Positions 33,403-42,730 of a DNA stretch of 55,311 nucleotides are shown piece by piece. The number at the start of each line of letters is the position of its first letter. Within the stretch, counting starts at the first letter, position 1. The DNA lies in assembly GCA_947641735.1 (NCBI GenBank), contig CANRQR010000006.1:1-55311 (forward strand), given 5' to 3'. The DNA comes from an uncultured Lactobacillus sp. (GTDB taxonomy: Bacteria; Bacillota; Bacilli; Lactobacillales; Lactobacillaceae). The position numbers were made by a program, and so were the translations under genes. Under the pieces are notes generated by a model, which worked only from the letters and a program-made list of their open reading frames with translations, ran no database searches and was not told the origin of the DNA.

Positions 33403-34242
33403 TTTATGAATTAAAGTCGTCTTATTAGAGCGTTTTAAGTTTTCAAACACCTTATCTGAACACCGTGAAATATAGGCAAATACTAAAACATCTACTACAA
33501 AGAGTTGACTTATCATCGATGTAGTAGCACCAGACCTAATTTTGGGCTCCCCAATATCTTGGGTAAGTAATACAAGATCAGCTTTTTTAGCTATTGCAGT
33601 TCTAGGCTGTGCTGTTAGTAACACAGTTTTTATACCAACTGATTTCCCCACTTCTAAAAGATCACTAATTTCAGTCGTCATTCCCTGATTACTGATTAAG
33701 ATTAAAATATCATTAGGGGTAAAGTTTCCAATTTCTGTAGCTGCAATATGAAAATCAGTAGTATAGGTGATAGCTTTTCCTAAACGAAGAAATTTCTGGT
33801 ATAGGTCATTAGCTACTAGACCGGATGCTCCAACACCATATGCTAAAATCCGTGAAGCCTGATTAATTTCTTTTACTAGTTTAGAAATTGTTTTTTCATC
33901 GATTCCACTTTTAGTTATGTCTATCACTGACTTAAACCTTGTGGCCATTTTATCCTTTATTGATGAAACATCTTCTCCAATATCTATTTCATCATATTCA
34001 GCAGGTTCTTTGGGTAACTGTAGTGCAGCTAGTTCTAATTTTAATTCACTAAATCCATCAACCCCAATTTCTTGGCAGAATCGAACAATCGTTGCTGTAC
34101 TAATACCAGTATCTTTAGATAATTTTTGAATAGAAGACTTTATAACTGTTTTAATGTTATTACTTATGTACTCTGCTAAAAATTGTTCTTTTTTTGGCAT
34201 CTGAGCCTTCTTAGAATGAATGATATTTAAAATATCTGCCAT
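33382..34242 (-). CDS. MurR/RpiR-family transcriptional regulator
   Basis: 286 residues. N-terminal RpiR-type helix-turn-helix (about 1-75: KLSKDTGISTATIVRFCQEIGVDGF) and a C-terminal SIS sugar-phosphate domain (about 115-250: RILAYGVGASGLVANDLYQKFLRLG and ILISNQGMTTEI). It is the last gene of the MurNAc operon, two bases after the mupG-like gene. By analogy with MurR it should sense MurNAc-6-phosphate and control the operon. Candidate operators are the direct repeats at 38301-38338. Confidence 0.88.
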   Translation of the reverse strand: MADILNIIHSKKAQMPKKEQFLAEYISNNIKTVIKSSIQKLSKDTGISTATIVRFCQEIGVDGFSELKLELAALQLPKEPAEYDEIDIGEDVSSIKDKMATRFKSVIDITKSGIDEKTISKLVKEINQASRILAYGVGASGLVANDLYQKFLRLGKAITYTTDFHIAATEIGNFTPNDILILISNQGMTTEISDLLEVGKSVGIKTVLLTAQPRTAIAKKADLVLLTQDIGEPKIRSGATTSMISQLFVVDVLVFAYISRCSDKVFENLKRSNKTTLIHKNKKRGK

Positions 34243-34244
34243 TT

Positions 34245-35315
34245 TTACTCCTTCATGGTACGAAGTAAGATAAATTCCTGGCTAGGCTTTATCAAATTAA
34301 TCAAAGGTATATCTTTTTCTATAATTTTTCCTACTATATTTACTTTTTCACTAGCTGGTAAATTTACCTTAAGTATTTGAATTTCTCCCATATACCGTTG
34401 GTACTTATCATTATTGATTGTAATATCTCCAATATATCTTTTGCCAGTATTATTTTTCTTAATTACCGGTACCGGATGTAATCTCGAATCTTCACATCTC
34501 ACTACATATTCAGCTGGATCAGGCCGCTGATTATGTTTTCCTAATACATAATCATATAAATCTTTATCTCCATTTTCGCATTTTTTTGTATGAAGTAATA
34601 TTTGTTTTTTATTTTTATAAGTATCTATTTGCTTTAACGAATCTTCACTAATTCCCCCATCCCCGACATAAACTAAATCTACTCCCATATTTTGTAATTC
34701 TAAAATACTAGCTAACGGACTATAATACCGCTGCTTTTCAAGAGTTGGCAGTCCCTCGTATAAAGGACCTCTTAAATTTTCATCCCCAGCAAAAAATGCC
34801 TGAGTAGTAAAGCCATATTTTTTAAACATACGAACTTGCTGCTCTAAAAACTGCTGACTAATTCCTGTATCAGGAGAAGGGTAAAAATTGAACCATGCTT
34901 GCACGTTTTCTCTTTTTACATTTAACAAAAGCAATTTTTTTAACTCTTCTTCACTAAAAGTACTAGCATTTATCCCAATTTCTATTAAGTTAGACAACTC
35001 AGCAATTTTTTTAATTGGCAATTTATCATCTATTCGCAAACCAGTTATACCGGCTTTCTTCAAGTTAGGGATTGTATCCATTGATATTTTTAATTTTTTC
35101 AAACTACTTTGATCAATATCAACCATTACACTAAGATTCTGTTCTTTTGCTATTTTTCCTAATTCTTGTAGATTTTGTTTATAGCTAGTTATATCTTCTT
35201 CGGGAATATGAATCGACGTAAAGATTCCTTCAAAGCCATTATCCTTCATTTTCCTAATATATTCTCGAGTCTCAGCATCAATTTTTTTATTTAAATATAC
35301 AGAAAAGCCTAACAT
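34245..35315 (-). CDS. MupG-family TIM-barrel protein (DUF871), 6-phospho-N-acetylmuramidase-like
   Basis: 356 residues. An N-terminal TIM barrel (MLGFSVYLNKKI, GFEGIFTSIHIPEED, LSVMVDIDQSS, GLRIDD, QAWFNFYPSPDTG) is followed by a beta-rich C-terminal domain (about 240 onward: YVVRCEDSRLHPVPV, KRYIGDITINND). This is the DUF871/MupG layout; in S. aureus MupG cleaves MurNAc-6P-GlcNAc in the cytoplasm. It sits between murQ and the RpiR regulator in a MurNAc operon, which supports that role strongly. Confidence 0.88.
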   Translation of the reverse strand: MLGFSVYLNKKIDAETREYIRKMKDNGFEGIFTSIHIPEEDITSYKQNLQELGKIAKEQNLSVMVDIDQSSLKKLKISMDTIPNLKKAGITGLRIDDKLPIKKIAELSNLIEIGINASTFSEEELKKLLLLNVKRENVQAWFNFYPSPDTGISQQFLEQQVRMFKKYGFTTQAFFAGDENLRGPLYEGLPTLEKQRYYSPLASILELQNMGVDLVYVGDGGISEDSLKQIDTYKNKKQILLHTKKCENGDKDLYDYVLGKHNQRPDPAEYVVRCEDSRLHPVPVIKKNNTGKRYIGDITINNDKYQRYMGEIQILKVNLPASEKVNIVGKIIEKDIPLINLIKPSQEFILLRTMKE

Positions 35316-35330
35316 TTATTCACTCTTTCC

Positions 35331-35366
35331 AAAAGAAGGCCAAAAAGCATATTACTTTTTGACCTC
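35331..35366 (-). other. intercistronic hairpin between murQ and mupG-like genes
   Basis: On the minus strand AAAGAAGG...GGTCAAAAAG pairs with CTTTTTGGCC TTCTTT, a long stem with a few mismatches. It is followed by TTTTGG, not a proper T run, so it may be a leaky terminator or an mRNA processing or stability site rather than an operon end. Confidence 0.45.
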
Positions 35367-35371
35367 CTTCT

Positions 35372-36268
35372 TTAATAATTATTAACTACCGAACTAATAT
35401 TACCGTTACATTCTTTCAAAATATCCATTGCTTTTTCTTTATCAACACCTGTTTTCAACATAGTAATAGCAACTGCAACGTTCATATCTGCTTTTTCTAA
35501 TGTATCGCTTGCTACTGACTCTGAAACACCTGTCGCAACTTCTATAATTCTACATGCTCGATCTACTAGCTTAGAATTTGTTGGCATAACATCTACCATT
35601 ACGTTTTCATAAACCTTACCTTGTTTGATCATAACGCCTGTTGATATCATATTCAGAATCATTTTTTGAGCTGTACCAGCCTTCATTCTTGTTGACCCAG
35701 TTATTACTTCCGGACCTACTACAGCTTCAATTGCTATATCAGCATATTTTCCAATTTCTGATTTTTTTACACATGCTATTGAAATAGTAAGAGCTTTTAC
35801 CTGATTTGCATATTTCAAACATCCTATTACATAAGGTGTACGTCCACTAGCTGCAAGCCCAATTACAATATCTTTCTCATTTAATTTAAGGTCCTTTAAA
35901 TCTTTCTCTCCTAGTTGTGGATCGTCCTCGGCACCTTCTACAGCGCGGAACATAGCACTTTGGCCACCGGCAATTAATCCAATCGCTCTTTCAGGATTGA
36001 TTCTATAAGTGGGAACTAATTCAACTGCATCTAATATTCCTAATCTTCCGCTAGTTCCTGCTCCAACATAAATTAATCTCCCACCCTCTCTATATCTTTT
36101 TGATGCATATTCAATGGCTTTGGCAATTTCTTTATCTTGAGTACCAACTGCATCTGCGATTTTTTTATCTTCTTGGTTTATTATTTTAACTATTTCAAGA
36201 GGAGTGGCGCTATCAATGTGTAGAGACTTTGGATTTCGTTGTTCCGTTGTTAAATCTTTAATATTCAT
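35372..36268 (-). CDS. murQ: N-acetylmuramic acid 6-phosphate etherase
   Basis: 298 residues from the ATG at 36268, with AGTGAGG ahead; the upstream GTG lies in that site. Sequence matches MurQ well: TEQRNPKSLHIDSATPLEIVKIINQED, the SIS signature YVGAGTSGRLGILDAVE and GGQSAMFRAVEGAEDD, where the catalytic glutamate sits. It converts MurNAc-6P to GlcNAc-6P and D-lactate in the cytoplasm. It starts eight bases after the PTS gene. GlcNAc-6P would then pass through NagA and the nagB product at 40405. Confidence 0.96.
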   Translation of the reverse strand: MNIKDLTTEQRNPKSLHIDSATPLEIVKIINQEDKKIADAVGTQDKEIAKAIEYASKRYREGGRLIYVGAGTSGRLGILDAVELVPTYRINPERAIGLIAGGQSAMFRAVEGAEDDPQLGEKDLKDLKLNEKDIVIGLAASGRTPYVIGCLKYANQVKALTISIACVKKSEIGKYADIAIEAVVGPEVITGSTRMKAGTAQKMILNMISTGVMIKQGKVYENVMVDVMPTNSKLVDRACRIIEVATGVSESVASDTLEKADMNVAVAITMLKTGVDKEKAMDILKECNGNISSVVNNY

Positions 36269-36276
36269 TTTTATCC

Positions 36277-38280
36277 TCACTTACTAGTTATCTTTAATAC
36301 GGGCATATCGGCCTTAACGGTACCTGTAGCAATTAGCTTAAAATTAGAAACATCATCCATGTTAGTAATAGTCATAATTACGATTGGATCCTTTCCAGCT
36401 TCTTTTATTTTTCCAATATCCATTTGTGCAACAGGTTGTCCGGCTTTTACTATGTCATTTTCTTTTACTTTGATATCAAAAGGACGGCCCTTTAGTTCTA
36501 CAGTATCCAAACCCATATGCAATAAGATCTCCAAATTTCCTTTAGTTGATTTTAAAGTTAAGGCATGTTTTGTAGACATTACACTAACTACTTTTCCATC
36601 AACAGGAGCAACAATTTTCCCATCTTTTGGAATAATAGCAAATCCTTCTCCAAGCATTTTTTGTGAAAATACTTGGTCTTCAACTTCATCTAACTCTTCA
36701 ATTTGTCCATCTACTGGAGCAACAATTTCTTGTGTTGTTAATTTAGCGTTATCTTTTACCTCATTTTCACCTGAAGTAGACATATTCAAATTATATGCTT
36801 GCTCCTCAGCTTCTCTTCGTTCTTTAACTTCAGCATCAGCCTCATCTGCAGGAAGCATAGCCTCTTTCGGAACACCCCAGAAGTAAGTAGCAATAAAACC
36901 ACCAACATAAGAAGCTAACAAACCTAATATATAAGCCCACCACATGTTATGAGCAATTAATGGAATCAAGGCTACACCTGAAGGCCCGATAGCTATTGAG
37001 CCAACTTGACCAAAAGCAGCAACTACAGCACCACCAATACCACCACCAACACAAGCAGTAATAAATGGACGTCCTAATGGTAATGTAACACCATAGATTA
37101 ATGGCTCTCCGACGCCTAAGATACCAACTGGTAAGGCACCTTTAATCATATTTACTAATTGTTTATTTTTACGACACTTTACCCATAAAGCAATTGCAGC
37201 TCCTACTTGACCACCTCCGGCCATAGCTAAGATAGGGAGAAGAGGAGTAAATCCAAGTTTTTGAATCATTTCTAGATGGATAGGGGTTAAAATTTGATGT
37301 AAACCTAGCATTACCATAGGAAGGAAGAATAATCCTAAAATAAATCCTGAGATTGGTCCACCAACTTTTAACACCCAATTAATTCCACCTACAAGAGAAT
37401 TAGAAAACCATCCTGCCAAGGGCATAATTACAAAAATTGTAAATAATCCCATTATTAGTATTGTTAAAAATGGTGTAAAAATAATATCTACAGAGTCAGC
37501 AATATGCTTATGGAAAAATTTTTCAACATAAGATAATAGCCAAACGCCTAATAGGACACCGATAATACCACCCTGACCAGCAGCTAGAGGTTTTCCATCA
37601 AAAATATTAGGAATGCTTACTGGAGCAACAATCCCAGGTAAGTAAACAATACCACCAATGATACCACCCAAGCCTGGAGTAGCCCCAAATTCTTTTGCTG
37701 TATTAATACCTACATAAATATTCAAATATGCAAATAAAGCACTAGAAATCATTGCTAATACTGTTACGCCAAGATTCCAGGACATCGGCAATACTTTAGC
37801 AGTTAACAAGTTTCTCAGAATTCCCGCAACACCGGAAATTAGTCCGGCACCTACAAATGCAGGTATTAATGGTACAAAAATTGCCGAAATATGTTGAAGA
37901 GCTGACCGCCACCGGGTCTTTTTTAAAGAAGCTTTGTGAGCTGCATGCACTTCAGCTGCTTTCTTTTCAACTTCACTTTTATTAGATTGATATGAATTTG
38001 TTTCAGGAAAAGTTTCTCCTTCCTTTACGCCAGCCTCATTATTCATTATCGTGGCAACCTTAGTATTAACGCCTGGTCCTAAAACAATTTCCAGTGTATC
38101 AGCTTCAACTACTCCTAATACACCATTTATCTTTTTCAATTTCTCCATATTTACTTTAGACATATCTCTGATTTTAATTCTGAGTCTTGTCATACAATGG
38201 ATCAATGATTCAACATTATTTATACCACCAATTTCTTGGTAGATTTCATCGCTTAGAATTTGATACTTATCCTTTGACAT
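36277..38280 (-). CDS. PTS EIIBCA permease, glucose/MurNAc superfamily (MurP-like with fused EIIA)
   Basis: 667 residues from the ATG with AAGGAG upstream. EIIB (1-85) carries the phosphocysteine in HCMTRLR; EIIC (about 110-465) has about ten helices; EIIA (about 515-667) is Crr-like with the histidine in LLHMGLDTVEL. Domain order B-C-A resembles beta-glucoside PTS proteins, but the operon partners murQ, mupG-like and RpiR show the substrate is MurNAc or MurNAc-GlcNAc disaccharide. First gene of the operon, with a perfect cre box 68 bases upstream. Confidence 0.9.
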   Translation of the reverse strand: MSKDKYQILSDEIYQEIGGINNVESLIHCMTRLRIKIRDMSKVNMEKLKKINGVLGVVEADTLEIVLGPGVNTKVATIMNNEAGVKEGETFPETNSYQSNKSEVEKKAAEVHAAHKASLKKTRWRSALQHISAIFVPLIPAFVGAGLISGVAGILRNLLTAKVLPMSWNLGVTVLAMISSALFAYLNIYVGINTAKEFGATPGLGGIIGGIVYLPGIVAPVSIPNIFDGKPLAAGQGGIIGVLLGVWLLSYVEKFFHKHIADSVDIIFTPFLTILIMGLFTIFVIMPLAGWFSNSLVGGINWVLKVGGPISGFILGLFFLPMVMLGLHQILTPIHLEMIQKLGFTPLLPILAMAGGGQVGAAIALWVKCRKNKQLVNMIKGALPVGILGVGEPLIYGVTLPLGRPFITACVGGGIGGAVVAAFGQVGSIAIGPSGVALIPLIAHNMWWAYILGLLASYVGGFIATYFWGVPKEAMLPADEADAEVKERREAEEQAYNLNMSTSGENEVKDNAKLTTQEIVAPVDGQIEELDEVEDQVFSQKMLGEGFAIIPKDGKIVAPVDGKVVSVMSTKHALTLKSTKGNLEILLHMGLDTVELKGRPFDIKVKENDIVKAGQPVAQMDIGKIKEAGKDPIVIMTITNMDDVSNFKLIATGTVKADMPVLKITSK

Positions 38281-38300
38281 GATGAATCTCCTTATATAAA

Positions 38301-38338
38301 TGTAAAAATGTTTCATTTAAATATGTAAAAATTTATCA
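38301..38338. promoter_or_regulatory. direct repeats upstream of the MurNAc operon, possible RpiR operators
   Basis: TGTAAAAATGTTTCA (38301-38315) and TGTAAAAATTTATCA (38324-38338) match at 13 of 15 bases with a 23-bp period, about two helical turns. They lie 20-60 bases before the PTS start. Confidence 0.45.
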
Positions 38339-38347
38339 CAGTAATTA

Positions 38348-38362
38348 ATGTAATCGCTTTCT
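38348..38362. promoter_or_regulatory. cre box (CcpA) of the MurNAc operon
   Basis: ATGTAATCGCTTTCT satisfies every position of the cre consensus WTGNAANCGNWNNCW. The rest of the 38281-38598 gap is AT-rich, with the direct repeats on the left and the TauE leader on the right; I see nothing else in it. Confidence 0.65.
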
Positions 38363-38598
38363 ACATCTAAAATATTAGATCCTATTAGTATTTATGTCAA
38401 TAATTTATCCTTAATAAACCAAATATATTTAATCTATAGTTTTATGTAAAAATAAAATATTGTTACATTTATTAAAAATGCTTATTTACTAATCTTAAAG
38501 ATATTACCCTTCAAGATTACTCCTACTTGCTAACTAAACGTAAGGGGCTTATAATACCTACCATTGTAATGTTTAAATCTACAAGGAGAGGTGAATTC

Positions 38599-39354
38599 AT
38601 GGGTCCTTTTTTCTTATTCGTTTATTTAATTTTGGGTGGGATCTTAGGAGGTTTGCTATCAACCATTGCTAGCATGGCTTCGCTAGCAACTTACCCAATA
38701 CTTTTATCAGTTGGAATTCCGCCCGTATATGCCAATACAACCAATGATGCTGCTTTAATTTGGACTGGAGTTGGTTCAACTGCATCATCCCTGAAAGAAT
38801 TAAAAGGACATTGGAAAGAAGTAATTTTCTATTCAATCTTTACAATTGTTGGATCAGCTTTAGGATGTATGCTTTTAATACAATTTCCCGGGAAAATATT
38901 CGAAAAAATTGTTCCGTTTTGTATCGCTTTTTCTGGTCTAATGATTTTATTCAGTGGTGAAATTCATCTGGAAAAAGATGGTAATAACCGCCTTCTTCAG
39001 ATTATATCTTTACTTTGCTTAGTGATTACTGGTATCTATGCAGGATATTTCGGAGCAGCAAGTGTCGTTTTAATGCTCGTTATCTTGAACGCCATTAGTG
39101 ATGATGATTTTTTGACAGTTAATGCTATGAAAAATATAATTGGGGCTCTTTCAAACTTAGTTGCCCTAATCATCTATATGTTTACTGCAAAAATTTATTG
39201 GGATTCCGCCATTCCATTGGCTATTGGTGCCTTAATTGGGAGTTATTTCGGTCCTCGAATCATGCTGCACATTTCCGTTAAAGTTATTCGCTTAGGAATT
39301 GCCGTTTTAGCTCTTATTCAAGCAGCTTACTTTGCTTATACTGCATATAGGTAA
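38599..39354 (+). CDS. TauE/SafE-family membrane exporter
   Basis: 251 residues from the ATG with AGGAGAGG upstream; an earlier in-frame TTG at 38527 has no ribosome site. Eight or so helices in two halves, each with the TauE-type signature: GGILGGLLSTIASMASLATYPILL with NTTNDAA in the first, and AGYFGAASVVLMLVILNA with AMKNIIGALSNLVA in the second. The family moves small anions such as sulfite or organosulfonates; the substrate here is unknown. Divergent from the MurNAc operon, followed by a terminator. Confidence 0.87.
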   Translation: MGPFFLFVYLILGGILGGLLSTIASMASLATYPILLSVGIPPVYANTTNDAALIWTGVGSTASSLKELKGHWKEVIFYSIFTIVGSALGCMLLIQFPGKIFEKIVPFCIAFSGLMILFSGEIHLEKDGNNRLLQIISLLCLVITGIYAGYFGAASVVLMLVILNAISDDDFLTVNAMKNIIGALSNLVALIIYMFTAKIYWDSAIPLAIGALIGSYFGPRIMLHISVKVIRLGIAVLALIQAAYFAYTAYR

Positions 39355-39370
39355 AACATTTGTAATACGT

Positions 39371-39405
39371 AAAAAGCTCTACCTGCGTAAAGGTAGAGCT
39401 TTTTC
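39371..39405 (+). terminator. terminator after the TauE/SafE gene
   Basis: AAAAAGCTCTACCT/AGGTAGAGCTTTTT stem, usable in both directions. Confidence 0.9.
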
Positions 39406-39438
39406 AGTTACTTTTAAATAATTTTCTTTCATTTCAGT

Positions 39439-40278
39439 TTATATCATCGCAAGCGGCATTTTTTCAGTCGGCTGCGGAAAGTCATTATCAATTAATTTTA
39501 TTTCATCGGGAGTCAATTTAATATCCTTAGCAGCAATATTTTCTTTCATGTGTTTAACATTGCCTGCTTTTGGAATAGATAAAATATTACCCTTTCTCAA
39601 AGTCCAAGCAAGCATCACTTGATGCGGCGTTACATGGTGAGCGCGAGCAACAATCTTAAGATTATTAGTAATTCTGATTGAATCACCCTTACCTGAATTA
39701 AATGGAGAATATCCAATAAAGCCAACGCCGTGCTTTTCTTGCCGAGGTAAGACGGCGTACTCTACCCCTCGCTCAGAGAGATTATATAGATCTTCATTAG
39801 CAAAGCAGTCTTTTCCGCCAGGAACGCTAAATAATTCTTCTAAATCAGCCACATCAAAATTTGACACACCCCAATGACGAATTAGTCCTTCTTTTTGTAA
39901 TTCTTTAAGTCCACGAACCGTTTCAGATAAACGCTTGTCTCCGCGCCAGTGGAGTAAATATAAATCTAAATAATCAGTTCCTAGTCTTTTTAAACTTTTT
40001 TCTAAGCTTTGCCGCTCTAATTCTGGAGAAGCATGATATGGATAAAATTTCGAAATTAAAAAGATTTTACTCCGGTCATATCCTCTAATTGCCTCGCCAA
40101 TTAGCTTTTCACTTTTTCCTTCACCATACATTTCCGCAGTATCGATTACTTTAATTCCATGATCCAAACCATAGCGAAGGGCAGCAAGTTCATCTTTTTT
40201 CTTTGAAGCGTCTTCGCCGATTCCCCAAGTTCCCATACCTAAACCTGATAGATTACTTTCCTGAAAACTCTTCTCCAT
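39439..40278 (-). CDS. aldo/keto reductase
   Basis: 279 residues, a single NADPH-dependent TIM barrel. The catalytic tetrad appears as Asp (VIDTAEMYG), Tyr of the same block, Lys (IFLISKFYP) and His (LYLLHWRG). The C-terminal cofactor motif IPKAGNVKHMKEN is also present. It reduces aldehydes or ketones in the cytoplasm; the substrate is not predictable. It is a single gene, convergent with the TauE/SafE gene and divergent from nagB. Confidence 0.92.
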   Translation of the reverse strand: MEKSFQESNLSGLGMGTWGIGEDASKKKDELAALRYGLDHGIKVIDTAEMYGEGKSEKLIGEAIRGYDRSKIFLISKFYPYHASPELERQSLEKSLKRLGTDYLDLYLLHWRGDKRLSETVRGLKELQKEGLIRHWGVSNFDVADLEELFSVPGGKDCFANEDLYNLSERGVEYAVLPRQEKHGVGFIGYSPFNSGKGDSIRITNNLKIVARAHHVTPHQVMLAWTLRKGNILSIPKAGNVKHMKENIAAKDIKLTPDEIKLIDNDFPQPTEKMPLAMI

Positions 40279-40343
40279 CTCTTCTCACCTCACCTAAATT
40301 TTACCGCAGAAAAAAATAAAATTAAAAATGTTAGCGGTTTAAT

Positions 40344-40383
40344 TTGACTAGACCGATTTTATATTTTATAATGGACTAGACCA
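40344..40383 (+). promoter_or_regulatory. nagB promoter with two dre-like (NagR/GntR) operators
   Basis: TTGACT (40344-40349), 17 bases, TATAAT (40367-40372). TTGACTAGACCG at 40344 covers the -35 and TGGACTAGACCA at 40372 begins at the end of the -10; the latter differs by one base from the palindromic TGGTCTAGACCA core of DasR/NagR operators. Repression relieved by amino-sugar phosphates is the expected control. Confidence 0.7.
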
Positions 40384-40404
40384 ATGAATGAGGAGGTATA
40401 TATT

Positions 40405-41124
40405 ATGAAAATCATCGTAACTAAAGATAATATTGAAGGCGGCACTAAGGCATTTGAAATTATTAAAAAGGGAATGGAAGATGGCGATAAAGTTTTAGGT
40501 TTAGCTACTGGCTCTTCTCCAATTCCACTATATGACGATATGTGCGACAGCGACTTAGACTTCTCTGATATGACTAGTATTAACTTAGATGAATACTATG
40601 GCTTAAATCCAGATAATGATCAAAGTTATCATTACTTCATGCAAAAGCACTTATTTGATAAGAAGCCATTTAAGCATTCTTATATTCCAAACGGAATGGC
40701 AAAGGATATTGATGAAGAAGTTGATCGTTATAACGACATTATTGCTGCTAATCCTATTGATATCCAAATCCTAGGTATCGGTAGAAACGGCCATATCGCT
40801 TTTAACGAACCAGGTACTCCATTTGGCAGTTTAACTCATAAAGTTCAATTAACTGAGAGCACCATTAAGGCCAATTCACGTTTCTTTGATAACGAAGATG
40901 AAGTTCCTCGTCAAGCCATTTGTATGGGAATTAAATCCATTATGCAAAGTAAAAAGATTGTTTTACTTGCATTTGGCGAATCAAAACAAGATGCAGTTAA
41001 AGCCTTAGTTGAAGGCCCTGTTACTGAAGAGGTACCAGCATCTATCTTACAAGATCACCCAGATGTAACAGTTATTTGTGATGAAGTTGCTGCCGCAAAA
41101 CTTGATCCAAAATATAGAAATTAA
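40405..41124 (+). CDS. nagB: glucosamine-6-phosphate deaminase
   Basis: 239 residues from the ATG with AGGAGG upstream. Converts glucosamine-6P to fructose-6P and ammonia. Family motifs: [26 protein letters not shown] with the active-site Asp, [14 protein letters not shown] with the catalytic His, and a short C-terminus as in Gram-positive NagB. It completes the route from MurNAc and GlcNAc into glycolysis. Single gene with its own regulated promoter. Confidence 0.97.
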   Translation: MKIIVTKDNIEGGTKAFEIIKKGMEDGDKVLGLATGSSPIPLYDDMCDSDLDFSDMTSINLDEYYGLNPDNDQSYHYFMQKHLFDKKPFKHSYIPNGMAKDIDEEVDRYNDIIAANPIDIQILGIGRNGHIAFNEPGTPFGSLTHKVQLTESTIKANSRFFDNEDEVPRQAICMGIKSIMQSKKIVLLAFGESKQDAVKALVEGPVTEEVPASILQDHPDVTVICDEVAAAKLDPKYRN

Positions 41125-41149
41125 TCCTCATTAATCAGACCGTTTACTT

Positions 41150-41186
41150 GAACGAATTAATCTTTTTAGATTAGTTCGTTTTTTAT
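41150..41186 (+). terminator. nagB terminator
   Basis: AACGAATTAATC/GATTAGTTCGTT stem with T run. Confidence 0.85.
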
Positions 41187-41333
41187 TTGGTAGAATTCTT
41201 TTACCTTTAATCTACATTTTTTCAGATCTACTCTTGACTTTTTCACTTAACTCTTTTTTCAAAAATAGCTTGCCTACCTACCAGATATTGAATTACACTA
41301 TTAAAGCAAACTATATATTGTAGAAAGAACGTG

Positions 41334-41981
41334 ATGACAGTTATTGTATTGAGCGGGCCCATTGGAGCCGGAAAATCCAGTTTAACCAGTCTTCTTGCCG
41401 AACATTTAGGCACTCAAGCCTTTTATGAGGGTGTAGATAACAATCCAATTTTGCCACTTTATTATAAAGATATGGCTCACTATACTTTTCTTTTAAACAC
41501 TTATCTTTTAAACCATCGTTTGGCTCAAATTAACCAAGCTATTCGCGATCATAACAGCGTGTCTGATCGTTCCATTTATGAAGATGCCCTATTTTTCAAA
41601 ATGAATGTTGATAGTGGTATTGCTGATCCTACAGAATTCAAGATTTATGATAGTTTACTTGAGAATATGATGGAGCAAGCACCTGGTAATCCAAGTAAGA
41701 AACCAGATCTTTTAATTTACATTCATGTTTCTCTTGATACTATGCTTCACCGAATTCAAAAACGTGGTCGTAAGTTTGAACAATTATCAACCGATCCAAG
41801 TTTAAAAGATTACTATGCTCGCCTTTTATCATATTACGAGCCTTGGTACGAAAAGTATAATGCATCCCCTAAGATGATGATTGATGGTGATAAATACGAC
41901 TTTGTTGCCAATGAAGACGCAAGAAGGAAAGTTATTAACGCAATTGATCAAAAACTTATTGATATAGGGAATTTAAACTAG
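41334..41981 (+). CDS. deoxynucleoside kinase (dAK/dGK type), first of a tandem pair
   Basis: 215 residues from the ATG; the overlapping GTG three bases earlier is less likely. P-loop GPIGAGKSS (8-16), [11 protein letters not shown] with the DRS motif, and the LID segment [11 protein letters not shown]. It phosphorylates purine deoxynucleosides for dNTP salvage. Lactobacillus acidophilus R-26 carries such kinases as a tandem pair forming a heterodimer; this gene and the next match that picture. Which acts on deoxyadenosine and which on deoxyguanosine cannot be told by eye. Confidence 0.9.
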
Positions 41982-42002
41982 TTAACGAATAGAAGGAACG
42001 TG

Positions 42003-42677
42003 ATGACAGTTATTGTATTAAGCGGGCCCATTGGAGCCGGAAAATCCAGTCTAACAGGTATCTTATCTAAATATTTGGGTACTAATCCCTTTTATGAAAG
42101 TGTAGATGACAATCCTGTTTTGCCATTATTCTATGAAAACCCTAAAAAGTATGCCTTTTTACTGCAAGTTTATTTCTTAAATACTCGTTTTCGGAGTATT
42201 AAGTCAGCCTTAACTGATGATAATAATGTACTTGACCGTTCTATCTACGAAGATGCTCTTTTCTTCCAAATGAATGCAGATATTGGGCGTGCTACTCCAG
42301 AAGAAGTCGATACTTACTATGAGCTCTTGCACAATATGATGAGTGAACTAGATCGGATGCCTAAGAAGAATCCTGATCTCCTGGTTCATATCGATGTCTC
42401 ATATGATACAATGCTCAAGAGAATTCAAAAACGTGGTCGTAACTATGAACAATTGAGTTATGATCCGACTCTAGAAGATTACTACAAGCGTCTACTTCGT
42501 TATTACAAACCTTGGTATGAGAAGTATGACTATTCACCAAAAATGACTATTGATGGTGATAAACTTGATTTCATGGCAAGTGAAGAAGATCGTCAAGAAG
42601 TCCTAAATCAAATTGTGGCTAAGCTCAAAGAAATGGGTAAACTTGAAGACGACTGGAAACCTAATTTAGTTAAATAA
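42003..42677 (+). CDS. deoxynucleoside kinase (dAK/dGK type), second of a tandem pair
   Basis: 224 residues. Same motifs as its neighbour: [35 protein letters not shown]. It begins 21 bases after the first kinase stop with AGAAGGAACG ahead, so the two form an operon and probably a heterodimer. The 5' ends of both genes, from the ribosome site to about codon 18, are nearly identical in DNA, while the rest has diverged, which suggests gene conversion or constraint. Confidence 0.9.
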   Translation: MTVIVLSGPIGAGKSSLTGILSKYLGTNPFYESVDDNPVLPLFYENPKKYAFLLQVYFLNTRFRSIKSALTDDNNVLDRSIYEDALFFQMNADIGRATPEEVDTYYELLHNMMSELDRMPKKNPDLLVHIDVSYDTMLKRIQKRGRNYEQLSYDPTLEDYYKRLLRYYKPWYEKYDYSPKMTIDGDKLDFMASEEDRQEVLNQIVAKLKEMGKLEDDWKPNLVK

Positions 42678-42679
42678 AG

Positions 42680-42718
42680 CAAAACTGCGGTCCAATATGG
42701 ATCGCAGTTTTTATTTTT
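42680..42718. terminator. bidirectional terminator between kinase and lactate oxidase genes
   Basis: AAAACTGCGGTCC/GGATCGCAGTTTTT stem with flanking A and T runs. Confidence 0.85.
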
Positions 42719-42730
42719 TAATCCTAACAA

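Noticed and set aside
36359-36886. 175-residue plus-strand ORF opposite the PTS EIIA domain
   Set aside because: Shadow frame; the opposite strand encodes conserved PTS motifs throughout.
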